Notes: generated by a model not told the origin, from the letters alone. 64,000 bases of DNA from Paenibacillus sophorae (GCF_018966525.1 NZ_CP076607.1:5456001-5520000); one strand, 5' to 3'. Counted from the first letter of the stretch, positions 34,394 to 42,902 are shown. Program-made: numbers and translations.

Positions 34394-35589
34394 CAGGCAA
34401 GCCCTCCTTCCGGCACCGCATTGCCCGCAAGGGCGGACAGCACGGCTCCTTTGATGACAATGCCGTTCAGACGGCCCTGTTCATCTATCACGGCGAGCGG
34501 CAAGTGCGACTCCGCCATAAGCTCGAACAAATCATTCAGCAGTGTGTCCGGACGAACCTGCGGGATTTCCCGCCGCAGACAATCGGTAATCGACTGCTGC
34601 TCTTTAAGCGCCCGCGCGGCGTCATCGGCGGTAATCACGCCCAAGAGCTTCATATCCTTGTCAGCCACATACAGGCTGGACACGCCGCTGTCGCGCATCA
34701 GCTGCAGCGCGACGCGCGGTCCGCGTTCGGGCCGGATCATCTCCGGCTGCCTCATTACATGGGCCGCGGTGAGTACCTTCGACAAATCCACGTCCTCCAC
34801 GAACCGCTCCACATATTTGTTGGCAGGCTGGATAAGAATTTCCTCTGGCGTACCGATCTGCACAATAACGCCGTCTTTCATCAAGGCGATCCGGTCGCCA
34901 ATCCGCAGCGCCTCGTCCAAATCATGCGTAATGAAGACAATCGTCTTCTTCACCCGGTCCTGCAGCTCCAGAAGTTCCTGCTGCATATCCTTGCGGATCA
35001 AGGGATCAAGCGCGCTGAACGCCTCGTCCATCAGCAGAATGTCCGGATCATTCGCAAGGCCCCGGGCCAGACCGACCCGCTGCTGCATCCCGCCGCTAAG
35101 CTGATCGGGACGATGGTTCTCCCATCCGCCAAGTCCGACCAGCTCCAGCGCCTGCTGCGCCAGCTCTCTGCGTTTCTTTTTATCGACGCCCTGCACCTCA
35201 AGCCCGTATTCGGCATTCCCGAGCACCGTCCGGTGCGGAAACAAGCCGAACTTCTGGAAGACCATACCGATATTTTTGCGGCGGAACTGACGAAGCTCTT
35301 CGGCATTCATCTTGACCACATCTTGTCCACGGAACAAGACCTGTCCCGCCGTAGGGTCGATCAGCCGGTTAAGCAGCCGGACAAGCGTCGACTTGCCGCT
35401 GCCCGACAAACCCATAATGACGAATATTTCTCCTTCTTTAATATGAAAATCGGCCTGATTCACTCCGACCGTCAGCTTGGCTTCCTTAGCGATTTTTTCC
35501 TTGGACCAGCCCTGCTCCAGCAGCGCAAGCCCTTTGCGGGCGTCCTGACCGAATATTTTCGTAAGCAGCTTCACTTCAAGTATAGGCAT
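34393..35589 (-). CDS. opuAA: Glycine-betaine ABC transporter ATP-binding protein
   Basis: A 398-residue ATPase from the ATG at 35589 (GGAGG with five-base spacing). Walker A GLSGSGKST, signature LSGGMQQRVGLARGLA, Walker B ILLMDEAFSALDP, switch His FITHDLDEA. Two CBS domains follow (about 270-390: MRDSGVSSLYVADKDMKLLGVIT; MAESHLPLAVIDEQGRLNGIV), which in OpuA sense ionic strength or c-di-AMP. Divergent from gbsR, its likely regulator. Confidence 0.94.
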   Translation of the reverse strand: MPILEVKLLTKIFGQDARKGLALLEQGWSKEKIAKEAKLTVGVNQADFHIKEGEIFVIMGLSGSGKSTLVRLLNRLIDPTAGQVLFRGQDVVKMNAEELRQFRRKNIGMVFQKFGLFPHRTVLGNAEYGLEVQGVDKKKRRELAQQALELVGLGGWENHRPDQLSGGMQQRVGLARGLANDPDILLMDEAFSALDPLIRKDMQQELLELQDRVKKTIVFITHDLDEALRIGDRIALMKDGVIVQIGTPEEILIQPANKYVERFVEDVDLSKVLTAAHVMRQPEMIRPERGPRVALQLMRDSGVSSLYVADKDMKLLGVITADDAARALKEQQSITDCLRREIPQVRPDTLLNDLFELMAESHLPLAVIDEQGRLNGIVIKGAVLSALAGNAVPEGGLA

Positions 35590-35683
35590 ATGGACCTCCT
35601 TCTCCCGTATTTTCCGGGTCAATTCACTCGTTACAGTCTAACGGACGACCGGAAAGAGAAGCAAAGCGCATATACCGTTATAA

Positions 35684-35711
35684 TTTAACGTACAGTTTTT
35701 ACTTTACGTAC
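35684..35711. promoter_or_regulatory. Direct repeats between opuAA and gbsR
   Basis: TTTAACGTAC (35684-35693) and TTTACGTAC (35703-35711) have their ACGTAC cores 18 bp apart in the divergent control region. A possible GbsR operator; assignment is by position only. Confidence 0.35.
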
Positions 35712-35763
35712 TTTTCATAAAGAATACTCTGTTTTACTCCAAATTCCTTTCCGGTTTGGGTTC

Positions 35764-35792
35764 TTTACTTCATTGGGGGATGTGATTACAAT
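35764..35792 (+). promoter_or_regulatory. Promoter of gbsR
   Basis: TTTACT and TACAAT with a 17-bp spacer, about 50 bp upstream of the gbsR start. Confidence 0.6.
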
Positions 35793-35841
35793 ACACTAGG
35801 AGAGATTGTGCAGTTATAAAGCTTCCTGCAGGAGGGACGGC

Positions 35842-36399
35842 ATGAATGATTTAGAAGGGCTGGCGCCCGAGCAAATAGAGAGAATCAGCAAGGCCCGGGA
35901 GCGCGTCATCGATTCCATCGGCAAGAACATGGATCTGTACGGCGTTACTCTGTCCATCGGCCATTTGTACGGATATATGTATTTCAAGCAGGGTCCGGTT
36001 ACGCTGGACGAGCTGAGCAAATCGATGGGCATGAGCAAGACGTCCATGAGTACGGGTGTGCGGACGCTGCTTGATCTGAAGATGATCGATAAGGTATGGG
36101 GGAAAGGAACACGGAAGGATTTGTTCGAGGCCTCATCCGACTGGTACCAGAATTTCAGCGATTATTTCTCGATTAAGTGGAGAAAAGCGGTGGAAAGCAA
36201 CATGAACGCCCTGTCTAGATCCTTAAGCGAGATCCGGGCGATTAAAGAAGAGTACAGCGAGGATGAAGCGCTGGCCGCTCTGCTGAGCAAGGATGAGGAC
36301 AAAATCGAAGACGCGATAAAATATTACCGCTGGCTGCTGAAGCTGATCGTGGCTCTGGAAACCGGCAAAATTTTTGAACTAATTCCGAAAGAAGAATAG
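35842..36399 (+). CDS. gbsR: GbsR-type MarR-like regulator of glycine-betaine transport
   Basis: A 185-residue winged-helix repressor of the GbsR/OpcR family, which in Bacillus senses choline and controls betaine genes. Start is ATG 35842 with GCAGGAGGGAC. Helix-turn-helix: TLDELSKSMGMSKTSMSTGVRTLLDL (55-80), preceded by GHLYGYMYFKQGP. The divergent opuA operon is the obvious target; family role is known, this pairing is inferred. Confidence 0.85.
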   Translation: MNDLEGLAPEQIERISKARERVIDSIGKNMDLYGVTLSIGHLYGYMYFKQGPVTLDELSKSMGMSKTSMSTGVRTLLDLKMIDKVWGKGTRKDLFEASSDWYQNFSDYFSIKWRKAVESNMNALSRSLSEIRAIKEEYSEDEALAALLSKDEDKIEDAIKYYRWLLKLIVALETGKIFELIPKEE

Positions 36400-36417
36400 T
36401 ATTCCCTTTCGGACGAA

Positions 36418-36460
36418 GGCGATGGAGCTTGGCCGTGAGGCTGCCATCGTCTTTATTTTT
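36418..36460 (+). terminator. Terminator of gbsR
   Basis: Stem 36418-36425 with 36444-36451 (one G-T pair) followed by TTTATTTTT. Confidence 0.7.
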
Positions 36461-36529
36461 GCCCAGGGTGCCGCTGCCTGCCGCTTTTGGCTGTTCCTCT
36501 CCGGGCAAGCGAAGGCAGGCGCGGACAGC

Positions 36530-36982
36530 CTAATAGCTTCGCTTGTTGCCTTTTTTCACATATTCCCAGTCCTGCTCCACGTTCCTCCTTACCCTCTTCA
36601 GGAGCTTGTACAGAGTTTCGATTTCCTCACCGGACAAGCCCGCCAGGGCCGATTGGTCGGAATAGTCCGATTCTCTTTTCAAAAAAGGATAGACTTCTTC
36701 CCCTTTAGCCGTGGGATACAGCTTTTTGATCTTTCGGTTGTCCGGATCGTTGTGCTTCTCGATCAACCCTTGAAGCTCCAGCTTGGCAATGGCGCGCGCT
36801 GCAGTCGTACGGTCCACCTTGATCATCTCGGCAAGCTTCTCCTGAATCATCCCGGGCTGCTCGCAGATGCGGATTAGGTACAAATACTGCCCCTTCGTAA
36901 GCTCCAATTCCTTGAATTCGATATTGCTGATTGAGTCGAACGCCCTGGCAATCATCCCGATTTCACGTAAAATCTCTCTCAA
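36530..36982 (-). CDS. MarR family transcriptional regulator
   Basis: A 150-residue winged-helix regulator. Start TTG 36982, with GGAG eight bases upstream; the frame extends upstream without a better site. HTH: TKGQYLYLIRICEQPG, QEKLAEMIKVDRTTAARAIAKLE, and the wing DPDNRKIKKLYPTAKG (with the conserved D-x-R). A perfect 22-bp palindrome in the divergent promoter region at 37006 is a likely operator, controlling both itself and the GNAT gene. Confidence 0.88.
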   Translation of the reverse strand: MREILREIGMIARAFDSISNIEFKELELTKGQYLYLIRICEQPGMIQEKLAEMIKVDRTTAARAIAKLELQGLIEKHNDPDNRKIKKLYPTAKGEEVYPFLKRESDYSDQSALAGLSGEEIETLYKLLKRVRRNVEQDWEYVKKGNKRSY

Positions 36983-37005
36983 TTTCAACGCTCCTATTTC
37001 CGGTA

Positions 37006-37027
37006 TTTTGTTGTAAATACAACAAAA
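37006..37027. promoter_or_regulatory. MarR operator palindrome
   Basis: Perfect 22-bp inverted repeat: TTTTGTTGTA, two A, TACAACAAAA. It covers the -35 box of the GNAT promoter and lies 24 bp upstream of the MarR start. Confidence 0.8.
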
Positions 37028-37039
37028 TAGACTTATACT
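37011..37039 (+). promoter_or_regulatory. Promoter of the GNAT gene
   Basis: TTGTAA, 17 bp, TATACT. Its -35 lies inside the 22-bp palindrome, so binding there would block it. Confidence 0.7.
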
Positions 37040-37159
37040 AATAGACATTAAGACATCCCTGGTTCCATTATGACCCGATCCGAACCGGAAAGCCAGAAGC
37101 GGATGCGGCAATTATTGAACTGCGGCCTGAAATCCCAAGACTTTACGAGGTGAGCGCTG

Positions 37160-37609
37160 ATGAACTGGCATCTGAAGGCATTTGACGAGCTGTCCAATCT
37201 GGAGCTGTATAATATTTTGAAAGCAAGAACCAACATTTTCGTCGTTGAACAGAACTGCCCTTATTCCGAAGTAGACGGCAAGGACCCGGCCTGCCATCAT
37301 CTGTTCCTGGAGGACCAAGGCGAGATTATCGCCTACCTTCGCATTCTGCCCCCGGGCGTGGCTTACCCCGAAGCGTCCGTCGGCCGGTTCATCGTCGATC
37401 CGAAGCTCCGGGGAACGGGCCTCGGCAGAGAACTGTTCGGCAGGGGGCTGGATTTTGTCAGAGACAGCTTGCGGGAAACACGCATTAAGATCCATGCGCA
37501 GGCCTATCTCAGAGACTTCTACGCCTCCTTCGGCTTCGAGCCGGTGTCGGACGTCTATCTGGAAGATGGAATTCCGCATATCGAAATGCTTCTGTCGGCG
37601 GGAGAGTAG
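37160..37609 (+). CDS. ElaA-type GNAT N-acetyltransferase
   Basis: A 149-residue acetyltransferase. The start follows GAGGTGAGCGCTG. The ElaA family pattern FDELSNLELYNILKARTNIFVVEQNCPY is followed by acetyl-CoA loop VDPKLRGTGLGRELF (about 80-94) and FYASFGFEPVSDVYLEDGIPHIEM. Substrate unknown. Divergent to the MarR gene and probably repressed by it. Confidence 0.88.
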   Translation: MNWHLKAFDELSNLELYNILKARTNIFVVEQNCPYSEVDGKDPACHHLFLEDQGEIIAYLRILPPGVAYPEASVGRFIVDPKLRGTGLGRELFGRGLDFVRDSLRETRIKIHAQAYLRDFYASFGFEPVSDVYLEDGIPHIEMLLSAGE

Positions 37610-37683
37610 TCTTTTTCCCGCTATCTGGCTTATAAATCTCCTTATGAGCTTTTGCACCTATTCTCTAAAAAGGAGTGTTGGCA

Positions 37684-38253
37684 TTGGGACGCATTATTGT
37701 GCTGTACGGTCCGTCCGCTTCCGGCAAAACCGAAATTCAGCGGCAGCTGACGGCCCCAGGATTTCCCAGAATCATCACAGCAACGACCCGCCCTGCGCGG
37801 GCGAATGAAATTGATGGCGTGCATTACCTGTTCCTGGACAAAGAGAGCTTCCGCGAGAAAATGACGTGCGGGGAGCTGATCGAGTGGACCGAATATAACG
37901 GAGAATGGTATGGAACGCTGCGTTCCAGCATCGAGGAAGCTATAGCCGGTCCGGTGGATGCCAGTATCATCCTGGATCTTGCCGGCGTGCTTGCGCTTAA
38001 AGAGCGCTACACAGAGCATATCCTCGCAGTCTACATCGGAGCGAACCTCGCCTCTCTCACCAGAAGGCTTGTTGAAAGAGACGGAGATGCGGCTGAAAGG
38101 GCAAACAGGCTGCGCAAGGCCCGTAAGCAGGAGCTTACCGAAGCCTATATGCAGCCTGCAGACGCCGTCCTGTGGAATAACGACGGAACCGATTTCGCGG
38201 AGACGCTGAAGCGCGTGCGGGAAATCATTGCTTCCCATCGGCGGGAGACGTAA
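37684..38253 (+). CDS. Guanylate kinase-like P-loop protein
   Basis: A 189-residue nucleotide kinase fold. Start TTG 37684 with GGAG eight bases upstream (GTG 37675 overlaps that site). P-loop GPSASGKTE (8-16), then TTRPARANEIDGVHYLFLDKESF, a pattern of guanylate kinase, and IEWTEYNGEWYGT. Unlike housekeeping Gmk, the P-loop reads YGPSASGKT and several GMP-contact residues are not evident; the genome probably has a separate gmk. Overlaps the end of the TSUP gene tail-to-tail by 29 bp. Confidence 0.7.
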   Translation: MGRIIVLYGPSASGKTEIQRQLTAPGFPRIITATTRPARANEIDGVHYLFLDKESFREKMTCGELIEWTEYNGEWYGTLRSSIEEAIAGPVDASIILDLAGVLALKERYTEHILAVYIGANLASLTRRLVERDGDAAERANRLRKARKQELTEAYMQPADAVLWNNDGTDFAETLKRVREIIASHRRET

Positions 38254-39079
38254 CGACTACACTGCTTACCCGTGCGGATTTGAGTGCTTTTGTAAACATC
38301 TTGATGGCAGACAGGATAAGAATGAAGCCCAGCACCAATTTCAACAAGCTGGAAGAAATATAAGCGATTAAAAGGCCGCCTATGAACGAACCCAGAATCG
38401 AACCGAGCCCCATCGGAAAGACCAGTTCCCTCCACTCTTTTTTCTCCGCATACGCCCCATTGGAAGCATGCTTGATCATCCCGATCACCACCGTCGGCAG
38501 ACTAATTAGGACGCTGGCGGTGCCCGCTATCTTAATGTCCACCCCGTAAACGAGCAGCAGAGTCGGAATAATCAATTCCCCTCCGGCAACCCCGAGCAAA
38601 CTGCTCACAATACCGATTCCTATCCCAAAAGCAATCCCAACGAGAATGGCAACCGTCAGCGGCATCGGAATTCCGCTGGAGACAACTGGAGAGAAGCCTT
38701 CCGCAACAAGCAATACGCCAATGGAGACGAGCAGAATGAGAATAACTTTCTCGAGCGTGCGCTCGGACAAGCGCTTGGAGTAGTTCGCCCCCGTGTATGC
38801 GCCAATCATCCCCCCGGCGATAAAAGAGGCAATGACCGGCAGGATGGCCGTCAGCTCTTTAAGCGGAGCCTGAGGAAGACGAAAAGCCAGCGAGGAGATC
38901 AGGGTAACCAGGCTGACGGCCAAATTGAACGCAACTGCCTGCCGTGTAGAATATTTGAACAAACCTACCAACACAGGGAGACGGAATTCCGCCCCGCCGA
39001 GTCCGATTAACCCGCCCAGGCAGCCGATTGGCGTTCCTGTTAGCAATGCAAGCAGTGATTTTTTTCCTTTTTCATTCAT
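38225..39079 (-). CDS. TSUP (TauE/SafE) family membrane transporter
   Basis: A 284-residue permease for sulfur oxyanions or organosulfonates. Start ATG 39079 behind GAGAGGAG; the upstream extension has no site. Two repeated halves each begin with a GxxxGxGG-type motif: TGTPIGCLGGLIGLGGAEFRLPVLVG and GIGIGIVSSLLGVAGGELIIPTLLLVYG (both split by eye). Eight helices predicted. Divergent from the HTH-PBP regulator, with which it shares a promoter region. Confidence 0.85.
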   Translation of the reverse strand: MNEKGKKSLLALLTGTPIGCLGGLIGLGGAEFRLPVLVGLFKYSTRQAVAFNLAVSLVTLISSLAFRLPQAPLKELTAILPVIASFIAGGMIGAYTGANYSKRLSERTLEKVILILLVSIGVLLVAEGFSPVVSSGIPMPLTVAILVGIAFGIGIGIVSSLLGVAGGELIIPTLLLVYGVDIKIAGTASVLISLPTVVIGMIKHASNGAYAEKKEWRELVFPMGLGSILGSFIGGLLIAYISSSLLKLVLGFILILSAIKMFTKALKSARVSSVVVTSPADGKQ

Positions 39080-39148
39080 TAAAAACGGCTCCTCTCTCAC
39101 AAAATCGAACAAAACGCCACGAAACATAACAAAACCGGATTTAAAAAA

Positions 39149-39199
39149 AGTGTATCCTAGCCTATAATAATTGACAAGAGCAACATTTGAACGAATATT
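39149..39199. promoter_or_regulatory. Divergent promoters sharing one -35 segment
   Basis: Minus strand: TTGTCA (39177-39172), 17 bp, TACACT (39154-39149), for the TSUP gene. Plus strand: TTGACA (39171-39176), 17 bp, AATATT (39194-39199), for the HTH-PBP gene. The two -35 boxes overlap, so the promoters should exclude each other. Confidence 0.65.
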
Positions 39200-39217
39200 G
39201 ACGAGGTGATCTTCCAC

Positions 39218-40156
39218 ATGTCCGATAACACCCTATCCTATTCACCCGAAGAGGTTTCCAAAATTCTCAAAATTTCCAAAGGCACCGTGTATGATCTTAT
39301 CAAACGAGGGGAGCTTCCCTCCTATCGGATCGGAAAAAAACTGCGGGTCGCTCCATCCGATCTGGAAGCATACACCCGCCCTTCCTATGCTGCTCCAAAG
39401 CATCAGCCCGAAGCGCCGGCGGTTTCCATGGAGAAGCTGATTCTGGATAATCATGGACTCATCATATGCGGCCAGGATATTGTTCTTGACGTGCTTTCCC
39501 GGCATATTGAAAAAAGAAACCCCTCCATCCGCTCCCTGCGTTCCTATGTCGGCAGTCTTGACGGGCTTCTCTCTCTTTACCGGGGGACTGCGAATCTCGC
39601 CGCCGCTCATTTATGGGATGGTGAAACCGATGAATTTAACATTCCTTACGTCCGCAGACTGCTGCCCGGGCACCGGTGCGTAATCGTTAATCTGGTGTTC
39701 CGCAATCAGGGATTCTATGTCGCTCCCGGCAACCCGAAGAATATGCGCTCCTGGGAGAGTCTATTGGAACCGGGAATCCTCTTTGCCAATCGGGAAAAAG
39801 GTTCGGGAACCCGCATCATGCTGGACGAATGGCTGCGCAGTATGAACGCAGATGCCCATTCCATTCAGGGCTACGGGCATGAAGAGATGAGCCATATCGC
39901 CGTGGCAAGCGCCGTCGCGCGGGGAATTGCCGATGTGGGGATCGGAACGGAGAAAGCGGCGCAGCAGGTGTCCGGCGTCGATTTCATCCCGCTCAAGAAG
40001 GAGCGGTACGATCTTGTCTTTTACAAGGAGGATATGGACAAGCCGCATTTCCAGGCACTCCTGGCAACTCTGCGGTCGCCCGAATTCAAGCATGAAGTAA
40101 GCGGGCTAGGAGGCTACGATACTTCGCGCTGCGGGGAGATTGTGGGAGAGGTGTGA
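39218..40156 (+). CDS. HTH regulator with periplasmic-binding-like sensor domain
   Basis: A 312-residue protein. Start ATG 39218 behind GAGGTGATC. An excisionase-type HTH (YSPEEVSKILKISKGTVYDLIKRGELPSYRIGKKLRV across its helices, residues 5-42) precedes a PBP-like domain (about 65-300: IICGQDIVLDVLSRHIE, GTANLAAAHLWDGE, EKGSGTRIMLDEWL, DVGIGTEKAAQQVSG). Such proteins are known to sense oxyanions such as molybdate; the substrate here is unknown. The divergent TSUP gene is the obvious target. The downstream terminator was split by a group II intron. Confidence 0.82.
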   Translation: MSDNTLSYSPEEVSKILKISKGTVYDLIKRGELPSYRIGKKLRVAPSDLEAYTRPSYAAPKHQPEAPAVSMEKLILDNHGLIICGQDIVLDVLSRHIEKRNPSIRSLRSYVGSLDGLLSLYRGTANLAAAHLWDGETDEFNIPYVRRLLPGHRCVIVNLVFRNQGFYVAPGNPKNMRSWESLLEPGILFANREKGSGTRIMLDEWLRSMNADAHSIQGYGHEEMSHIAVASAVARGIADVGIGTEKAAQQVSGVDFIPLKKERYDLVFYKEDMDKPHFQALLATLRSPEFKHEVSGLGGYDTSRCGEIVGEV

Positions 40157-40186
40157 AGCTTGAAAGAGGCCGTGTTTCTTAACCAA

Positions 40187-42097
40187 ATCGAGTAGGAGGC
40201 TACCCATTAACTGAGTAGCCGACCTCTCACACCACCGTACGTACCGTTCGGTATACGGCGGTTCAACCGTTTAAGTGCAATTGACGTAAACGCTCGTACT
40301 GCGCAGGAAAGTCATAATATCCTGCCTGTGCGAGCTTTTCGTTTGTTATGGAACGAGACAGCACCGGGCTTCCGGCGATGCGCCAGTACCCCAGACGGGA
40401 GTTCCCCCACTGGTAAGCCTGCCATTCCGGTATCCCCAGCTTGCGCAGGTTCTGTACCTTGGTTCTCGGCTTCTTCCACTGTTTCCAGATGTACATCCGC
40501 AGGCGTCTTCGCAGCCATTCGCTCCAGCTTTTCAATATCCGTTTCATGTCGGCTACATAGTAGTAGCCGATCCATCCGCGAATGTAGACTTTCACTTTCT
40601 CCATGACTTGGCGAACATTCCTGCCCTGACTGCGGCTCGTTAGTTCTTTCAGCTTCTTCTTTGCTTTTGCGAGGGATTGCCCATGGGCGCGAATATACAC
40701 CCCATTTCTGTTCTTTCCCAGGGCAAAACCAAGGAATTTGAAATACTTCCGGGCCACTACGCTGACTACCTTGCTTTTCCGCATATTCATCTGGAGTCTC
40801 AATTTGTTCTCCAGGTACTTCCGGCAAGACTCCAGAAGCCGCGTCGCTGCCCGTTTGCTTTTGGCTAGCACCACGATGTCATCCGCATACCGGATAACGT
40901 TCACTCCCCGTCTGTTCATCTCCTGGTCGAATTCGTTCAGATAGATGTTCGCGAGCAGCGGAGATAAAGGGCCTCCCTGCGGAGAGCCTTCCTCCGTTTT
41001 GCAGTGCACCCCATTCTCCATAACCCCACTTTTCAAATATTTCTTAATCAGTTCGGTTACACGCTTGTTCTGAATTTGTTTGCGCAAAAGATTCATCAGC
41101 AGTTCATGGTTCAGTGTGTCGAAGTATTTCGAAAGGTCGATTTCTACCGCGTGACCATAGCCTTGCTGCGCGTAATCTTTCACCTTACGGATGGCCTGCT
41201 GCGCGCTCCGCCCAGGGCGGTAGCCGTAACTTCCGTCTGAGAAGAGCGGCTCAAACAGCGGCTGCAACTGCTGGGCGATCGCCTGCTGGATCACTCGGTC
41301 CACGACTGTGGGTATGCCAAGCTTCCGTACTCCACTTCCATCGGGTTTGGGAATTTCCTTGCGCCGTACCGGGCTTGGCTTGTATCGGCCTTCCCGGATA
41401 TTTTGCAACAGCTCGTCTCTATGTTCCTGCAGCCATGGCAGCGCATCTTCTACGGTCATTCCGTCGATTCCAGGCGCTCCATGGTTGCGTTTGACCTGCT
41501 TGTAGGCTCTGTTCAGATTGTCTCTGTCCAGAATCTGTTCCAGCAAGTCTGTTGCACCGTCTCTTTCTCTACTTTCCCGAATGCCGGCACTCCGCGCTCC
41601 CGCATACTCTTCATGTTCCACACGTTCCCTTTGCGGGCAGCCCTTTCGGTATTCTGCTTTCATCGCGCCGACTCTCCTTCCTGTATGTACTCGAGACTTA
41701 CGATTGTTCGGCCCTTCCCGAGAAAAAAAAACTTCCCGGTACTATGGCCTCTGCTGACTTCTCACAGCAAGCTTTACTCCGTCTTTCGGATTTTTTTTTT
41801 TTTTTTCCTACCGGGCGTCTGTGAGATCTCCCCGGGTAAGAGCGATAACCTTCCCCTCATCCATCTGCCACATTTACACCCTGGGATTCGGGCAGTATTG
41901 GACTTTGCTTTGTAGTGCAAGCTCGTCCGTCCCATGATGCCTTCTATGTGATTTCTGTTCGTCAGACCGAGGGTTTGCCTCCGGCTTCCTTCAGATTCCG
42001 CCTCGCGGCGGACACCCTTGCCTTTGGCTAACAGTTCCTACTGCCAAGCCTGTAGCGGACTTTCACCGCCGAGTTATCGCCCATGCCGGGCGCACAC
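40187..42097 (-). mobile_element. Group IIC intron
   Basis: A 1.9-kb intron on the minus strand. The 5' end at 42097 reads GTGTGCGCCCGGCATGGG, typical of class C. Domain V lies near 40230-40263 (CCGCCGTATACCGAACGG, then TACGTACGGTGG), directly at the end of the reverse-transcriptase gene, and domain VI (GGCTAC...GTAGCC stem) precedes the 3' end near 40187 (CTACTCGAT). Ends are read by eye and may be off by a few bases. It sits just after a terminator stem at 42102-42137, the preferred target of class C introns. Confidence 0.87.
40263..41663 (-). CDS. ltrA: Group II intron reverse transcriptase/maturase
   Basis: A 466-residue intron-encoded protein behind AAGGAGAG. Reverse transcriptase motifs: LGIPTVVDRVIQQAI, GSYGYRPGRSAQQAI, DLSKYFDTLNH, the QGGPLSPLLANIYL box and catalytic YADD. 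Maturase (X) domain follows (GFALGKNRNGVYIRAHGQ, GWIGYYYVADM). There is no HNH endonuclease domain, fitting class C. Frame intact, so the intron may be mobile. The gene stops at the edge of domain V. Confidence 0.95.
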   Translation of the reverse strand: MKAEYRKGCPQRERVEHEEYAGARSAGIRESRERDGATDLLEQILDRDNLNRAYKQVKRNHGAPGIDGMTVEDALPWLQEHRDELLQNIREGRYKPSPVRRKEIPKPDGSGVRKLGIPTVVDRVIQQAIAQQLQPLFEPLFSDGSYGYRPGRSAQQAIRKVKDYAQQGYGHAVEIDLSKYFDTLNHELLMNLLRKQIQNKRVTELIKKYLKSGVMENGVHCKTEEGSPQGGPLSPLLANIYLNEFDQEMNRRGVNVIRYADDIVVLAKSKRAATRLLESCRKYLENKLRLQMNMRKSKVVSVVARKYFKFLGFALGKNRNGVYIRAHGQSLAKAKKKLKELTSRSQGRNVRQVMEKVKVYIRGWIGYYYVADMKRILKSWSEWLRRRLRMYIWKQWKKPRTKVQNLRKLGIPEWQAYQWGNSRLGYWRIAGSPVLSRSITNEKLAQAGYYDFPAQYERLRQLHLNG

Positions 42098-42101
42098 TAA
42101 T

Positions 42102-42137
42102 AAGGACAAGCCCATGAAATACCAAGGGCTTGTCCTT
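42102..42137. terminator. Bidirectional terminator, intron target site
   Basis: 12-bp stem AAGGACAAGCCC / GGGCTTGTCCTT with a 12-base loop. Plus side is followed by TTATTTTC. On the minus strand only TTATTA remains before the intron starts. Without the intron it would lie between the converging HTH-PBP and NlpC genes. Confidence 0.85.
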
Positions 42138-42147
42138 TTATTTTCAT

Positions 42148-42654
42148 CTATTCACTAACCATCTTAGAATAACTCTGCTCATTCACTACCCGGCGGGCGG
42201 TAACATAACGGTCTTGATAATACGCATCCGACAGCTTGCTTATTCTTACTCCCTTACGGCTGGATGAGTGAGCAAACTGACCGTCACCGATGTAGATTCC
42301 CGCATGGGAAATCCCCTTGCCGAACGTATTAAAAAACACCAGATCGCCAACGCGAAGATCTTCTTTCGATACCGGAGTTCCAACCCTGGCTTGGGACTGG
42401 GAGGTGCGTGGCAAATCATCAACATTAAATTTATTTAATACATACAGGATAAATCCGGAACAATCAAAACCTGAGGTTGTAGTACCGCCATAAAGGTATG
42501 GTGTTCCTAGAACTTGGTTCACGACACTCTCAAGCTTAACCTCACTTGCATATGTACTGGGTGCGGCGGAAGTAAATATGACAGCGGCTGCGATCAGCGA
42601 CAGGATGACTTTCTTCAGAATGGTTCCCCCGTTTTCTAGAACGAAATTCGGCAA
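42148..42654 (-). CDS. NlpC/P60 family cell-wall endopeptidase
   Basis: A secreted single-domain peptidoglycan hydrolase. Signal peptide KKVILSLIAAAVIFTSAAPSTYA, then NlpC/P60: catalytic Cys in TSGFDCSGF, His in ISHAGIYIG, and third polar residue His in QFAHSS. Start is uncertain: the frame opens with TTG 42654 without a ribosome site, while GGGGG lies seven bases before a CTG at 42618, which would give MKKVILS directly after the site. The CTG or the ATT just before it is the more plausible start. Confidence 0.85.
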   Translation of the reverse strand: MPNFVLENGGTILKKVILSLIAAAVIFTSAAPSTYASEVKLESVVNQVLGTPYLYGGTTTSGFDCSGFILYVLNKFNVDDLPRTSQSQARVGTPVSKEDLRVGDLVFFNTFGKGISHAGIYIGDGQFAHSSSRKGVRISKLSDAYYQDRYVTARRVVNEQSYSKMVSE

Positions 42655-42902
42655 TTCGTTAATATTTTGTAACTATTCACACTTTAATATACGAAAAAGA
42701 AGACTGTCAATCCTTATGTAACCCCGTTTTTTATAAGGAAAAAAGCAATGTCCGGGCAACCTTTTATTTCGTTAAAAAGAACAAAGTTGTAACCGCATCT
42801 CCCTATATCCCAGGATGTGGAATTCCATAGGTGAGATTGTGACGAAAATGTGCTTATTTAAAATGACTATTATAAATTCCGAAAAATTTAAATTTAATCT
42901 TA

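Noticed and set aside
41403..41915. 170-codon plus-strand frame in the intron
   Set aside because: Antisense to the reverse transcriptase and intron 5' RNA; crosses the 16-T run.
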